Shown: piece after piece, positions 5,629 through 5,688 of the stretch | Position numbering within the stretch: position 1 is the stretch's first letter | Layout of the letters: each line of letters opens with the position of its first letter | Assembly: GCA_025353525.1 (NCBI GenBank) | Contig: JANXOO010000352.1 | Location: forward strand, 1-5,688 | DNA from: Schlesneria sp. | GTDB lineage: Bacteria > Planctomycetota > Planctomycetia > Planctomycetales > Planctomycetaceae | DNA length: 5,688 nucleotides | Direction of reading: 5' to 3' | Made by a program: the position numbers and the translations under genes | Notes under the pieces: generated by a model | Databases searched by the model: none | What the model was told of the DNA's origin: nothing | Seen by the model: only the letters and a program-made list of their open reading frames with translations

Positions 5629-5638
5629 AGTCGCGACT
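5629..5638. repeat. 10-base perfect palindrome directly after the dehydrogenase stop
   Basis: AGTCGCGACT begins on the base after the TGA stop at 5626-5628. It has no loop, so it would act as a double-stranded DNA site rather than an RNA hairpin, if it acts at all. A 10-base palindrome is not rare. Confidence 0.3.
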
Positions 5639-5654
5639 CCTGAAGGCGGCGCTA

Positions 5655-5688
5655 ATGATGAAGTGCCAACGAATAAACAGACGCCGCA
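5655..5688 (+). CDS. Possible start of a downstream gene (cut by the right edge)
   Basis: ATG 5655 (with a second ATG at 5658) opens a frame to the window end that reads MMKCQRINRRR. AAGGCGG at 5643-5649 lies five bases upstream and could be its ribosome binding site. The INRRR cluster near the N-terminus is where a twin-arginine signal would sit, as in many planctomycete exported proteins. Only 11 codons are visible, so neither the gene nor the Tat signal is established. If real, it starts 26 bases after the dehydrogenase stop and would extend that operon. Confidence 0.35.
   Translation, partial: MMKCQRINRRR

Noticed and set aside
5646..5687. GCGGCG / CGCCGC inverted repeat as a terminator
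   Set aside because: The loop would be 30 bases, no T-run is visible, and the window ends one base later, so the structure cannot be judged; it also overlaps a possible gene start.

Overview
The window looks like a piece of a planctomycete chromosome. By eye the GC content is slightly above half. The strongest pointer is the secreted protein at 1991-2995. Its C-terminal part carries a pattern (W-E-A-x-N-x-Y-H-x-P-L-Y-F, then L-E-R-Y-G, then Y-R-P-G-x-C-A-P) that I associate with uncharacterised planctomycete secreted proteins. Long spacers and weak ribosome binding sites on some genes fit as well. The assignment rests on memory of these families, not on a search.

Layout. The left edge (1-173, minus strand) holds the N-terminus of a family 2 glycosyltransferase that runs off the window. 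A 384-base divergent spacer follows. It contains a possible 37-codon small ORF with a near-perfect AGGAGG ribosome binding site, overlapping mutually exclusive short stems. Next is a GspF/PilC-type inner-membrane platform protein (558-1799, plus). After a 191-base gap, which is itself open in frame with gspF after its stop, comes the secreted planctomycete-type hypothetical protein (1991-2995). A 429-base non-coding stretch follows with short direct and inverted repeats. Then come two closely spaced plus-strand genes: an exported helical protein that resembles the six-hairpin (alpha/alpha toroid) glycosidase-like fold (3425-4531), and, 35 bases later, an NAD(P)H-dependent 2-oxoacid/2-hydroxyacid oxidoreductase of the Ldh_2 (malate/L-lactate dehydrogenase-like) family (4567-5628). 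At the right edge there is a palindrome and the possible start of another gene whose first residues include an arginine cluster.

How the parts may work together. gspF is one component of a type II secretion or type IV pilus-like machine; its partners (ATPase, pseudopilins, secretin) are not in the window. The toroid protein and the dehydrogenase are probably one transcription unit. A plausible but unproven reading is handling of a sugar-acid-containing glycan outside the cytoplasm, followed by reduction or oxidation of a released keto or hydroxy acid inside. I see no CRISPR array, transposase, phage gene, tRNA or rRNA. Most of the window looks like ordinary housekeeping or accessory planctomycete sequence. 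The least explained parts are the gspF leader and the conserved hypothetical protein.
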